Assembly: GCF_000364625.1 (NCBI RefSeq)
Contig: NZ_KB822605.1
Location: forward strand, 62,001-126,000
Source of the DNA: Pseudomonas thermotolerans DSM 14292
GTDB lineage: Bacteria > Pseudomonadota > Gammaproteobacteria > Pseudomonadales > Pseudomonadaceae
DNA: 64,000 nt
Direction of reading: 5' to 3'
Positions 20,360-28,990 of the stretch are shown here, piece by piece. Below the pieces are notes generated by a model, which saw only the letters and a program-made list of their open reading frames with translations, made no database searches and was not told the origin of the DNA. The position numbers were made by a program, and so were the translations under genes. Every line of letters starts with the position of its first letter. Position 1 is the stretch's first letter.

Positions 20360-21553
20360 TCAGACCTCTGCAACCTTGTTCTTGCTGAGCGTGAAGGCGC
20401 GATTCAGGCGCTTGAGCATCTCGTCGATGTTCGAGTGACTGACCGTCAGTGCCGGGGAGAAGCGCAGGCAGGTGGACTGCGGCGCATTGATCAGCAGCCC
20501 CTCGTTGAGCGCGGCCGCCACCACCTGGGAAGCTTCCTGGCCGATCAGCGGCAGGCCGACCAGCAGGCCGTGACCGCGCAGCGGTCCGTGGCCGTGGCGG
20601 CGCGAAACCCGGGCCAGACCGTCGCGCATGTAGTTCGACGCCTCGCGCACGCCCTCCAGGAAGCCCGGCTCCAGCACCGTGTTCAGCACCGCAAGGCCGG
20701 CGGCGGTCATCAGCGCGTTGCCATGGTAGGTGCCGCCCTGCTCGCCCGGCTCGAAGCAGCAGGCGTTGCCGCGGGCCAGCAGGGCCGCCAGGGGCACGCC
20801 GCCGCCCAGTCCCTTGCCGAGGGTGATGATGTCGGCGCGCACGCCGTAGAGCTCTTCGGCGAGCAGCGCACCGCAGCGGCCGACGCCGGTCTGCACCTCG
20901 TCGAGGATCAGCAGGATGCCGCGCGAACGACACAGCCGCTCGACGCCCTGCAGGTAGTCGAGGGTCGCCGGGATCACCCCCGCCTCGCCCTGCACCGGTT
21001 CCAGCATCACCGCCACGGTCTGCTCGTCGACTGCGGCCTCCAGGGCCTCCAGATCGTTGTAGGGCACCTTGGCGAAGCCCGGCACCTTGGGTTCGAACAG
21101 CTCCTCGAAGTCCGGCTTGCCGGAGGCCGACATGGCAGCCAGGGTGCGACCATGAAAGCTGTGGGTGGCGGTGACGATGCGGAAGGCGCCGTCACGATGC
21201 AGGCGCCCCCACTTGCGGGCTAGTTTGATGGCCCCCTCGTTGGCTTCCGCGCCGCTGTTGAGGAAGTACACCTGGTCGCTGCCGGTAACCTGGCAGAGCC
21301 GCGAGGCCAGCTTGAGCATGCCGCGGTTGTAGAACGACGGGCCCGGGTTGATCAGAGCGTCGGCCTGGCGCTTGAGTGCCTCGACCAGCACGTTGGGGCT
21401 GTGGCCCAGGCTGTTCACCGCCCAGCCCTGGCTGAAGTCCAGGTAGGCGCGGCCGTCGGCATCCCACAACCAGGAGCCCTGGCCGCGCACGAACACCTGC
21501 TCGGGCCGTTCGACGGTGCGCATCAGGCGCAGGGCCGCCAGTGGATCACGCAT
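20360..21553 (-). CDS. Class III pyridoxal-phosphate aminotransferase (ArgD-like)
   Basis: This 397-residue fold-type I aminotransferase resembles acetylornithine/ornithine-type enzymes. Visible are NSGAEANEGAIKLARKWG (PLP phosphate loop), LILDEVQTGVGRCG (the Asp that binds the pyridinium nitrogen), ITLGKGLGGGVPLAAL (Schiff-base Lys) and GGTYHGNALMTAAG. The substrate is not predictable; proximity to an amidotransferase-like protein suggests amine or gamma-glutamyl chemistry. I start at ATG 21553, which overlaps the preceding stop as ATGCGTGA, implying translational coupling. An ATG at 21571 would add six residues and overlap further. It sits in an operon with the MOSC protein and two others. 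Confidence 0.85.
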   Translation of the reverse strand: MRDPLAALRLMRTVERPEQVFVRGQGSWLWDADGRAYLDFSQGWAVNSLGHSPNVLVEALKRQADALINPGPSFYNRGMLKLASRLCQVTGSDQVYFLNSGAEANEGAIKLARKWGRLHRDGAFRIVTATHSFHGRTLAAMSASGKPDFEELFEPKVPGFAKVPYNDLEALEAAVDEQTVAVMLEPVQGEAGVIPATLDYLQGVERLCRSRGILLILDEVQTGVGRCGALLAEELYGVRADIITLGKGLGGGVPLAALLARGNACCFEPGEQGGTYHGNALMTAAGLAVLNTVLEPGFLEGVREASNYMRDGLARVSRRHGHGPLRGHGLLVGLPLIGQEASQVVAAALNEGLLINAPQSTCLRFSPALTVSHSNIDEMLKRLNRAFTLSKNKVAEV

Positions 21554-21788
21554 TTTCCGGCACCTCTTCATGGCGATAGACGACTCCCAGCAGGCGCAGG
21601 CCTTCCGGGCTCTGCTCGAGAATCCGCCGCATTTCGCGGCGACGCTGGATGTGCAGACTGAACCCCTGGTCGGCGGGGAAGCGCTCGTGCAGCAGGGCCA
21701 CCACCTCGACGTAGCGGGCCGGTGCCACGCTCAGAGTGGTCAGCAGGACCTCGTCGTGATGCAGGGCGATCTGGTAATCGTCGTTCAT
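21546..21788 (-). CDS. Small protein of unknown function (80 residues)
   Basis: This short gene fits exactly between its neighbours: its ATG overlaps the MOSC stop (ATGA at 21788-21785) and its TGA overlaps the aminotransferase start. The protein is acidic/basic mixed with no Cys and no membrane segment. Predicted strand-helix-strand stretches are YQIALHHDEVLLTTLSV, ARYVEVVALLHERFPADQG and LRLLGVVYRHEEV. I recognise no family. The tight coupling on both sides argues that it is real and works with the adjacent enzymes. Confidence 0.75.
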   Translation of the reverse strand: MNDDYQIALHHDEVLLTTLSVAPARYVEVVALLHERFPADQGFSLHIQRRREMRRILEQSPEGLRLLGVVYRHEEVPENA

Positions 21789-22504
21789 GCCGGCAGACTC
21801 TCCTGTTGCTCCTGCATGCCCTCCAGGGGCAGGCCCAGCAGGCGCGGCTCCCAGTCCTCCACCACGCCGGTTTCCAGGCGCTGGGCGGCAAGCTCGCGCC
21901 AGCGCTCGGAGAGCGCCTCGCAGTCGATCAGCGTCTGCAGGCCGGGACGTTCCAGGGGGTAATGGAAGAAGTGCTGGATCGCCTGGGCGACGCTCAGCGC
22001 CGGGTAGCTGCGCTGGATCAGTTCCAGAGGATCGGTGGGGCTGACGTAGCCGGGCCGCAGCACCCGGTAGAACCAGCCGCAGCGGCCGCTTTCCTGGGCG
22101 TACTGGGCAAGTTCGGGGATGCCCCAGCGATTGTTCAGCCGGTAGCAGGGCGAGCGTGGCTGGCTGACCTGCAGGAAGGCCTGGCCCCAGCGGAAGATAT
22201 CGCCAATGCACACCTGGTCCTCGGTGAGGCCGTAGGTGGAGATGTTCTCGCCGAACGCCGGGGCCTTCCAGGACCATTGACGGTAGTGCTTGCGCCAGTA
22301 GCGGTAATGCTCGGCGGGATAGTGATGCAGGGCGCGTTCGGGGCCGCCGTGGTAGCGTGGGTCGCCGTGCTCGTCGCCGCCCAGGCCCTGTTCCCAGAGC
22401 CAGAGCCGCTTGGTGACCCGTTCCTTGTCGATGGCGCTCCGCAAGCCACCGCCAAGATCTTTTGCTTTCCCTATGAAAACCCCTTGAACATCCACCCGTG
22501 ACAT
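21785..22504 (-). CDS. MOSC domain protein (YiiM-like)
   Basis: This 239-residue protein has a MOSC domain (MoCo sulfurase C-terminal type) with RYHGGPERALHHYP, WKAPAFGENISTYGL and VSQPRSPCYRL. The last contains the conserved Cys expected to bind sulfur or molybdenum cofactor. The C-terminal third is helical, as in the 3-alpha extension of YiiM. YiiM proteins reduce N-hydroxylated compounds using molybdenum cofactor. It is first in a four-gene operon and divergent from a LysR regulator 102 bp away. The link between a MOSC protein and the aminotransferase is unexplained. Confidence 0.88.
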   Translation of the reverse strand: MSRVDVQGVFIGKAKDLGGGLRSAIDKERVTKRLWLWEQGLGGDEHGDPRYHGGPERALHHYPAEHYRYWRKHYRQWSWKAPAFGENISTYGLTEDQVCIGDIFRWGQAFLQVSQPRSPCYRLNNRWGIPELAQYAQESGRCGWFYRVLRPGYVSPTDPLELIQRSYPALSVAQAIQHFFHYPLERPGLQTLIDCEALSERWRELAAQRLETGVVEDWEPRLLGLPLEGMQEQQESLPA

Positions 22505-22606
22505 ACGCCGCTCCAGCGCTGAAATAAGGTTCTGTAGGGGCTAGACTAGGGACAACTCGGCGGCGTTGCCATTTCGTTTTTTCAGGTTCTTTGATAACTT
22601 TATCTT

Positions 22607-23500
22607 ATGGATTTTCGCCAGCTCCGCTATTTCGTCGCACTCTACGAGGAAGGTCACGTCGGCCGCGCCGCCGAACGCCTGAACCTCTCGCAGCCCGCGC
22701 TTTCCCAGCAGATCCGCCAGCTGGAACAGGGCCTCGACGTCAGCCTGTTCCAGCGCACCGGCAAGCGCCTGCTGCCGACCCTTGCTGCGCACACCCTTTA
22801 TAACCATGCCCTTCCATTGCTCGACGGCCTGGAGCGCGCCCGCGAGGCCCTGCGCAACTTCCGCGGCCAGGCGCCGCGCAGCCTGTCCATCGGCGTGCTG
22901 CAGACGGTCAACGCCAGCCTGGTGCCGCTGCTGCTGGAACGCCTGCGCGCCGCCCAGCCGCACCTGGTGGTGCAGATCTACGAGCTGTCCGGCCTGGACA
23001 TCGAGCGCCGCCTGCTGACCGGCAACCTGGACATCGGCATCGGCTTCCTGCCGCCGCGCCAGCCCGGCCTGCACAGCCTGCAGCTGTACGAAGACGAACT
23101 GCAGCTGGTGATCCCCGACGACCACCCGCTCAAGGACTTCCGCAAGGTCTCCCTGGCCCAGGCCGCCGAGCTGCCGATGCTGCTGCTCGGCGAGGAGTTC
23201 CGCATCCGCCAGATCTGGCAGGAGCAGCTCGCCCTCCTCGGCCGTCGCCCGCAGGTGCAGGCCGAGCTGAACCACATGGCCGGGATCCTCGACAGCCTGC
23301 CGCACACCCGGCTGGCCACCGTGCTGCCCGGCCGCGCGCGGCAGCTGCACGCCAACCGGGAGCTGCTCTGGAAGCCGCTCAGCGAACCGCGGGTGCCGTT
23401 GCGGGTGGGGCTGGTGTACCGGGACGCGCAGCGCCAGCAGGCGACCCTGGAGCTGCTGCAGACCATGCTGGAAGGCTCCTTCACGCCGCCGGTGACCTGA
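22607..23500 (+). CDS. LysR-family transcriptional regulator
   Basis: This 297-residue LysR regulator has an N-terminal winged helix-turn-helix (RQLRYFVALYEEGHVGRAAE-(R)LNLSQPALSQQIRQLE) and a periplasmic-binding-like effector domain. It is divergent from the MOSC operon with only 102 bp between starts, the classic arrangement for a LysR protein controlling its neighbour. A small AT-rich palindrome, GATAA-CT-TTATC, lies immediately before the start codon. The effector is unknown. Confidence 0.9.
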   Translation: MDFRQLRYFVALYEEGHVGRAAERLNLSQPALSQQIRQLEQGLDVSLFQRTGKRLLPTLAAHTLYNHALPLLDGLERAREALRNFRGQAPRSLSIGVLQTVNASLVPLLLERLRAAQPHLVVQIYELSGLDIERRLLTGNLDIGIGFLPPRQPGLHSLQLYEDELQLVIPDDHPLKDFRKVSLAQAAELPMLLLGEEFRIRQIWQEQLALLGRRPQVQAELNHMAGILDSLPHTRLATVLPGRARQLHANRELLWKPLSEPRVPLRVGLVYRDAQRQQATLELLQTMLEGSFTPPVT

Positions 23501-23566
23501 ATCCCTGCCGGCTCGTTGTCGATATCCGTGAAATAGACCTTACGACCTGCATCCGGAGGAGTAGCC

Positions 23567-23791
23567 ATGGCGCATGACCACGACCACCCTCACCACCACA
23601 CTCCAGGCGGCCGGGCCGAGTTCCATCGCCAGAACCAGGCCCGTGCCATTGCCGAGGCCGAGCGTCTGCTCGCCGAGCGCGAGCGCCTGCAGGGGCGCTG
23701 GCTGACTTGGGTGGCCAGCGAGCTCTACGCCATGAGCCCGCCAGCGTTCGCCAACATGGTGCGTCGCGAGCTGGAGCGCCTGAGCCGCTGA
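23567..23791 (+). CDS. Histidine-rich small protein
   Basis: This 74-residue protein begins MAHDHDHPHHHTPGG, giving seven His in the first 12 residues, then a charged helical stretch (QARAIAEAERLLAERERLQG) and a C-terminal helix. The His/Asp-rich start suggests divalent metal binding (Ni, Zn or Co), but this is inference. A strong GGAGGAG ribosome site precedes ATG. It is convergent with fliJ and follows the LysR gene on the same strand after 66 bp. No family recognised. Confidence 0.75.
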   Translation: MAHDHDHPHHHTPGGRAEFHRQNQARAIAEAERLLAERERLQGRWLTWVASELYAMSPPAFANMVRRELERLSR

Positions 23792-23810
23792 CCCCAGCCG
23801 GGTGGCGGCC

Positions 23811-24242
23811 TCAGGCCAGCCGTCCGCGCATCCAGGCCTGGGCCGCCAGGCCGTCCTGGATCTTCTGCTCCTGACGGGCCAGCAGTTGCTGCCACTGGTC
23901 GATCTTCGCCTCCATCACCTGCACCACCACCTTCTCGTTGCGCATCGCCACCATCAGTTCGCGCTGGATGCGCTTGAGGTTCTCCTCGGCGAGTATCAGC
24001 TCGCGGCGCTGCAGCTCGATCATCTTGTGCAGGGTGGCCTTGTACTGCTGCTGGTTGTGGCGCTGCAGCGGCGTGCTGACGGGCACCGAGAAACTGCACA
24101 GGCGTTCCAGGCCGGCGATGTTGTTGCGGTAGCGCTGGCAGAGGTTCTGCTGGTAGGTGACCCGGCCGAGCATCTGTCGCACCTTGTTGCCGCGCAGGTC
24201 GGCGAGCCGCGAGAGGGTCTGGATCTGGTCCTTCATGGTCAT
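23811..24242 (-). CDS. fliJ: Flagellar export chaperone FliJ (second flagellar system)
   Basis: This 143-residue, almost wholly coiled-coil protein begins MKDQIQTLSRLADLRGNKVRQ. FliJ links the FliI ATPase ring to FlhA at the export gate. Sequence conservation in this family is low, so the call rests on size, coiled-coil character and position: it is the last gene of lafK-fliEFGHIJ and its ATG overlaps the fliI stop (ATGA). Confidence 0.85.
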   Translation of the reverse strand: MTMKDQIQTLSRLADLRGNKVRQMLGRVTYQQNLCQRYRNNIAGLERLCSFSVPVSTPLQRHNQQQYKATLHKMIELQRRELILAEENLKRIQRELMVAMRNEKVVVQVMEAKIDQWQQLLARQEQKIQDGLAAQAWMRGRLA

Positions 24243-25564
24243 TTGATCAGGCTGCGCAGGATGGCGATGCTGGCCCCGAGCTCGGCGCCGTCACCGACGT
24301 CCTGGCGCAGGAAGCGCTCGATGCCCGGCGCCAGCTGCACGGCTCGGTCGGTCTTGGCGTCCATGCCGGGGGTGTAGCCGCCCAGGGGGATCAGTTCCTT
24401 GATCTTCTCGTAGGTGGTGTAGAACTCCTTGAGCTGGCGCGCCGCCGCGCGGTGCTCCGGCGTGGTGATCTGGCTCATGCAGCGGCTCACCGAGGCGGCG
24501 ATGTCGATCGCCGGGTAGTGGCCGACATCCGCCAGCCTGCGCGACAGCACGATGTGCCCGTCAAGGATCGCCCGCGCGCAGTCCACCACCGGGTCCTGCT
24601 GGTCGTCGCCCTCGGCCAGCACGGTGTACAGGGCGCTCAGACTGCCCTGCCCGCCCTCGCCGTTGCCGGCGCTTTCCACCAGCTCCGGGAGCATGGCGAA
24701 CACTGACGGCGGGTAGCCCTTGGTGGCCGGCGGCTCGCCCAGGGCCAGGGCGATCTCGCGCTGGGCCATGGCGTAGCGGGTCAGGGAGTCGACCAGCAGC
24801 AGCACGTCCTTGCCCCGGTCGCGGAAATAGGCGGCGATGCTATGGCACAGCTCGGCGGCCTTCAGGCGCATCAGCGGCGACTCGTTGGCCGGCGCCACCA
24901 CCACCACAGCCTTGCGCAGCCCCTCCGGGCCAAGGGAATGGAGGATGAACTCCTGCACCTCGCGGCCGCGCTCGCCGATCAGGCCGACCACCACGATGTC
25001 CGCCTTAGTCTGCCGGGTGATCATCCCGAGCAGCACGCTCTTGCCCACGCCACTGCCGGCGAACAGGCCGACGCGCTGGCCCTTGCCGATGGTCAGCATG
25101 GCATTGATGGCGCGCACGCCGACGTCCAGCGGCTCTTCCACCGGGCGGCGCTTGAGCGGGTTGACCGCCGGCAGCTGGGTCGGCAGCGGGTCGCGCCCGC
25201 CCAGCCGGCCGAGATCATCCAGCGGCTCGCCGAGGCCGTTGACCACCCGCCCCAGCCAGGATTCGTCGATGTGCAGGCGCGCCTCGTCTCGCACCGGGAA
25301 GACCCGCGAGCCAGCCATCAGCCCGACCGGCTTCTTGAACGGCATCAGGTAGCTGATTTCGCGGTTGAAGCCCACCACCTGGGCCTCCAGCAGGCTGCCG
25401 TCAGCCTGTTCGACCTGGCAGCGCTGGCCGGTCGTGCGCTGACAGCCGAGACTTTCCAGAACCATGCCGGAGACCCGCACCAGGCGACCGCTGACCTTGG
25501 CCAGCTGCACCGAGTCCAGCGAGCGCAGCGCCTCGTCGAGCTTGAAGTCGGCGAGCTGCGACAT
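24239..25564 (-). CDS. fliI: Flagellum-specific export ATPase FliI (second flagellar system)
   Basis: This 441-residue F1-beta-like ATPase powers the flagellar type III export apparatus. It has Walker A GSGVGKS (170-176), preceded by KGQRVGLFA. The Walker B region LLLVDSLTRYAMAQREIALALGEPPATKGYPPSVF is the standard FliI signature. Length is normal. It starts three bases after fliH and overlaps fliJ by four bases, so the three export components are coupled. Confidence 0.95.
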   Translation of the reverse strand: MSQLADFKLDEALRSLDSVQLAKVSGRLVRVSGMVLESLGCQRTTGQRCQVEQADGSLLEAQVVGFNREISYLMPFKKPVGLMAGSRVFPVRDEARLHIDESWLGRVVNGLGEPLDDLGRLGGRDPLPTQLPAVNPLKRRPVEEPLDVGVRAINAMLTIGKGQRVGLFAGSGVGKSVLLGMITRQTKADIVVVGLIGERGREVQEFILHSLGPEGLRKAVVVVAPANESPLMRLKAAELCHSIAAYFRDRGKDVLLLVDSLTRYAMAQREIALALGEPPATKGYPPSVFAMLPELVESAGNGEGGQGSLSALYTVLAEGDDQQDPVVDCARAILDGHIVLSRRLADVGHYPAIDIAASVSRCMSQITTPEHRAAARQLKEFYTTYEKIKELIPLGGYTPGMDAKTDRAVQLAPGIERFLRQDVGDGAELGASIAILRSLIK

Positions 25565-25567
25565 GCG

Positions 25568-26257
25568 TCAGGCCTCGCTCGGCAGCAAATGGCTGGCCAG
25601 GGTTTCCATGCAGGAATCCAGGCGCTGCTGGCAGCCGATGTCCGCCTCGGCCTGGGCGGTGACCACCCGGCACTCGCCGAGGGCCAGGCGCTCGTCCGGT
25701 ACCAGGCGCCAAGCGGCGGCGCGTTCCGGCACCAGGTCGCGGATGCGTGCGCACTCCTCGGGGTTGAGGAGGATCTGCACGTCGTTGCCCTCGGCCGGCA
25801 TAGCGGCCAGGGCCTCTTCGGCGAGGGTCAGCAACTGCGCCGGGTTGAGGGTCAGCTCGACGCGGATCACCTGCTTGGCGACCTTCTGCACCAGTTCCAG
25901 CAGTTCCTGGCGCCGCCGCAGCTCGTAGCCGGCGAGGAACTCGCGCAGCTGCTCACTGATCCGTTCCAGCGGGCGGCTGGCCTCCTCGAAGATCTGCCGG
26001 CCCTGCTGGCGGCCCTCCTCACGGCCCTGGCGCAGGCCTTCCTGACGGCCCTTGTCGAAGCCCTCGCGGTGGCCGGCCTCCCGGCCCTGCTGCAGGCCGT
26101 CCTGGTAGCCCTTCTCGATGCCCTGCTGGAAGCCGTCGGCCATGGCGCGCTGCATGCTCGCCGGGTCGCCGTCGTCCGGCAGCGGCGAACTGCAGCGCGG
26201 CGGAAAGCGGTACGGACGCCAGTTGCTGCCGGCGTTGCGGATGACCTTGCCCCTCAT
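25568..26257 (-). CDS. fliH: Flagellar assembly protein FliH (second flagellar system)
   Basis: This 229-residue regulator binds and inhibits the FliI ATPase. Residues about 39-100 show the FliH hallmark of repeated G-x-x-x-G steps with Gln/Glu/Lys between them (QQGIEKGYQDGLQQGREAG and on). The C-terminal domain is a V/A-ATPase E-subunit-like region. It lies ten bases after fliG. Confidence 0.9.
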   Translation of the reverse strand: MRGKVIRNAGSNWRPYRFPPRCSSPLPDDGDPASMQRAMADGFQQGIEKGYQDGLQQGREAGHREGFDKGRQEGLRQGREEGRQQGRQIFEEASRPLERISEQLREFLAGYELRRRQELLELVQKVAKQVIRVELTLNPAQLLTLAEEALAAMPAEGNDVQILLNPEECARIRDLVPERAAAWRLVPDERLALGECRVVTAQAEADIGCQQRLDSCMETLASHLLPSEA

Positions 26258-26267
26258 GCCACGCTCC

Positions 26268-27320
26268 TCATTCCACCGTCTGCTCGCGGAACAGCTGCAG
26301 CTGGATGTCGCCCTGGGCGGCCAGCTCGCGGACCACCTGCATGATGTCCTTGCGCACCTGCTCGACGCGGCTCAGCGGCACCGGCCCCTGGCGGCGCTTG
26401 ATGGTTTCCATCTGCTGCGCCTGGCGCTTCGGCATCGCGCCCTGAATGGCCTTGACCAGCGCCGGCTCGGCGCCCTTGAGGGCGACCACCCATTCCTCCA
26501 TGGGAATGGCTTCCAGCAGGGTCTGCAGCACTTCCTGGCTCTGCCGGGAGAGGATGAAGAAGTCGTACATCTCCTCCTCGATCTTCGAGACCAGTTGCTC
26601 GTCGTGGCTGCGCAGCAGCTCGAACATCTGGTTCCGGTCGCCCTTGAAGCGGTTCATGATGTCCGCCGCCTGCTTGATGCCGCGCACCTGCGAGCCCTGG
26701 GTGGAGAGCACCGACAGGCTGCGCTCGATCAGCTGCTCCAGCTCGGCGATCACGTCGCTGTTCACCTCGCTGAGGTTGGCGATGCGGTACAGCAGCTCGT
26801 CCTGGCGCTCGGCCGGCATGCATTCCAGCACCTCGCTGGCCATGCCCGGCGGCAGGAAGGCCAGGAACACCGCCTGCATCTGCGCATGCTCCTTGGCGAT
26901 CAGTGCGGCGAACTGCTTGGGGTCGATCCATTCCATGCGGGCCATCTTGGCGCGGATCTCCTCGCCGTAGATGCTGTCCAGCAGGGTGCGGGTAATCTCG
27001 CTGCCCAGTGCCTTCTCCAGCATGCCGGCCAGGTAGCCGCGCGAGGCCCCCTTGATGCTGCTCTGCTCCTTGTAGTCCTCGAAGAAGCGGCTGATCACGT
27101 CGGAAACCATCGGCAGCTTGACGTTGGACAGGCGGGCCATGGCCTGGCTGATGCTGATGATCTCCTCGCGGGAGAAGTGGCGCAGCACGCCGACAGAAGC
27201 TTCGTCGCCCATGCTCAGCATGAGGATCGCCGCCTGTTCCAGGGGCGTCATCGACCGGCTCTGCTGCGCCCGCACCTTGACCGCGCGTCCGTCAGCCTGC
27301 TGTGTGGAGGTCTCTTTCAT
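26268..27320 (-). CDS. fliG: Rotor protein FliG, divergent torque helix (second flagellar system)
   Basis: This 350-residue protein is the rotor component that contacts the stator. The N- and middle-domain pattern is recognisable (LTPLEQAAILMLSMGDE-type start; FLPPGMASEVLECMPAERQ). In the C-terminal domain ALKGAEPALVKAI retains the Lys equivalent to E. coli K264 (here K282), and R299 matches R281. The acidic pair D288/D289 is replaced by T306/I307 and R297 by P315. By hand alignment the conserved DDR-type loop is also absent (MYDFFILSRQSQ). The gene overlaps the fliF end by 29 bases. Confidence 0.92.
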   Translation of the reverse strand: MKETSTQQADGRAVKVRAQQSRSMTPLEQAAILMLSMGDEASVGVLRHFSREEIISISQAMARLSNVKLPMVSDVISRFFEDYKEQSSIKGASRGYLAGMLEKALGSEITRTLLDSIYGEEIRAKMARMEWIDPKQFAALIAKEHAQMQAVFLAFLPPGMASEVLECMPAERQDELLYRIANLSEVNSDVIAELEQLIERSLSVLSTQGSQVRGIKQAADIMNRFKGDRNQMFELLRSHDEQLVSKIEEEMYDFFILSRQSQEVLQTLLEAIPMEEWVVALKGAEPALVKAIQGAMPKRQAQQMETIKRRQGPVPLSRVEQVRKDIMQVVRELAAQGDIQLQLFREQTVE

Positions 27321-28980
27321 TGCGCCCTATCCATTGCTTGATGACTTCCGAGACCCGCTCGGGGTCGTTCTTGGCCAGCATCTGCAGGTGCTCGATCTGG
27401 TGTTCCAGACCCGAGCCGGGTGCCGGCAGGCGGATTTCCGAGAGGGGGTTCAGCTCGCTGAACAGGCCCAGTGCCCGCTGCGCATCGTCGCTGCCACCCA
27501 CCCGGGCGAGCAGCCGTTCGGCCTGTTCAGCGGGCAGCGCCGCCAGGGTCCCCTCGGCATCGTCCTGGCTCAGCCTCGGCTGCGCGGGGCCGGTCAGGTT
27601 GCGGACTGCCGGACGCACCACGATGAGCAGCAGGAGCAGGCTGATCAGACCGAACACGCCGAGGCGGATCAGTTCGAACAGACGGTCGTCCTGCCACCAG
27701 GGCATGGGCTCCACGTCCGCCGACGCGTCGCTGAACGGCAGCACGCTCAGGGTCAGGGTGTCGCCGCGGGCGGCGTTGAAGCCTACCGCGCTCTTCACCA
27801 TGGCTTCGACCTCGGCGCGGGCCTCCGGCGTCCAGCCGCCTTCCGGCGCGCTGGCGGCGTTGAGCACCACCGCCACGCTCTGCTGACGCAGGCTGAAGGG
27901 CGCGTGCTTGATATGGGTGACGGTCTGGTCGTAGTCCAGCTGGCGGTTGGATTCCTTGCGCAGCGAGGTGGCCGCTTTGTTCTCGGTGTCCTTGCCCTCC
28001 TTCCGAGCGTTCTGCGCCTGCTGGCCGTCCGGCTTCGGCGGTGGGCTGTTGCTCAGCGAGCCGGGCACGCCGAGGGCCAGTTGGTCGAGCACGCTCTCGT
28101 CGCGCAGCACCTCGTTGCGCAGGCGCGGGGTGTCGCCGTAGGCCTGGAAGGTCTCTTCCTTCTGGCTGAAGTCGATGTCGGCGGCCACGCTGACCCGGTA
28201 GTTGCCGCTGCCAAGCACCGGTGCCAACACTTCCTCGATGTTGGCCACCGCCTTCTGGCGGTAGTCGTCGATCACCTGCCAGCTCTGCTGCGGACCACCC
28301 CAGGCGTCGAGGCCGCGGGACAGCAGTGTGCCGTGCTGGTCGACCACGCTGACGTCGCCGGCCTTGAGCTGCGGCACGCTGTTGGCCACCAGGTTGACGA
28401 TGGCCGAGACCTGCTCTGGCTTGAGCCGGTAGCCGGGCCCCAGGCGCAGGGTCACCGAGGCCTTGGCCGGTTCGCGCTTGCCGACCACGAAGGAGGTGCT
28501 CTCCTCCAGGGCCAGGTGCACGCGGGCCCGCTCGATGCCCTCCAGGGTCATCACGGTACGCGCCAGCTCGCCTTCCAGACTGCGCTTGAGGCGCACGTCC
28601 TGGACGAACTGGCTGGTGCCCAGCGGCTCGTCCCGATCGAACAGCTCGTAGCCGGGTGGTACTGCAACCTTCACGCCGCGGGCGGTCAGCAGCATGCGCG
28701 CGCGACCGACCTGATCGTCGCGCACCAGCACCTGGCCGCTCTGTGGGTGCAGCCGGTAGGCGATGCCCTCGGCGTCCAGCACCTGCATCACCTCGGCGGC
28801 CGGAAAGGCCTCGCCGGCGCCGTACAGCGGGCGGAAGGCGCCCTGGTCGCGCCACAGGTAGAAGGCCACGCCCACGGCCAGTACGGCGGCGACCGCCGCC
28901 ATGCCCAGCAGTCGCAGGCGCGGGTCGAGGTTCAACTTGTCGAGGGGCAGCTTGAGCTTGCTCTTGAGGTTTTCCAGCAC
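27292..28980 (-). CDS. fliF: MS-ring protein FliF (second flagellar system)
   Basis: FliF forms the inner-membrane MS ring on which rotor and export gate assemble. The protein (562 residues) has an N-terminal membrane segment (LRLLGMAAVAAVLAVGVAFYL), a YscJ/FliF ring-building domain, a low-complexity Gln/Lys/Asn linker near 320-350 and a second membrane segment (ELIRLGVFGLISLLLLLIVV). The C-terminus carries the FliG-binding tail (NDPERVSEVIKQWI). I chose GTG 28980 because AGGAA lies about seven bases upstream. An ATG at 29025 would sit inside fliE and add 15 residues with three Cys. Confidence 0.92.
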   Translation of the reverse strand: MLENLKSKLKLPLDKLNLDPRLRLLGMAAVAAVLAVGVAFYLWRDQGAFRPLYGAGEAFPAAEVMQVLDAEGIAYRLHPQSGQVLVRDDQVGRARMLLTARGVKVAVPPGYELFDRDEPLGTSQFVQDVRLKRSLEGELARTVMTLEGIERARVHLALEESTSFVVGKREPAKASVTLRLGPGYRLKPEQVSAIVNLVANSVPQLKAGDVSVVDQHGTLLSRGLDAWGGPQQSWQVIDDYRQKAVANIEEVLAPVLGSGNYRVSVAADIDFSQKEETFQAYGDTPRLRNEVLRDESVLDQLALGVPGSLSNSPPPKPDGQQAQNARKEGKDTENKAATSLRKESNRQLDYDQTVTHIKHAPFSLRQQSVAVVLNAASAPEGGWTPEARAEVEAMVKSAVGFNAARGDTLTLSVLPFSDASADVEPMPWWQDDRLFELIRLGVFGLISLLLLLIVVRPAVRNLTGPAQPRLSQDDAEGTLAALPAEQAERLLARVGGSDDAQRALGLFSELNPLSEIRLPAPGSGLEHQIEHLQMLAKNDPERVSEVIKQWIGRNERDLHTAG

Positions 28981-28990
28981 GGTCGGGTTC

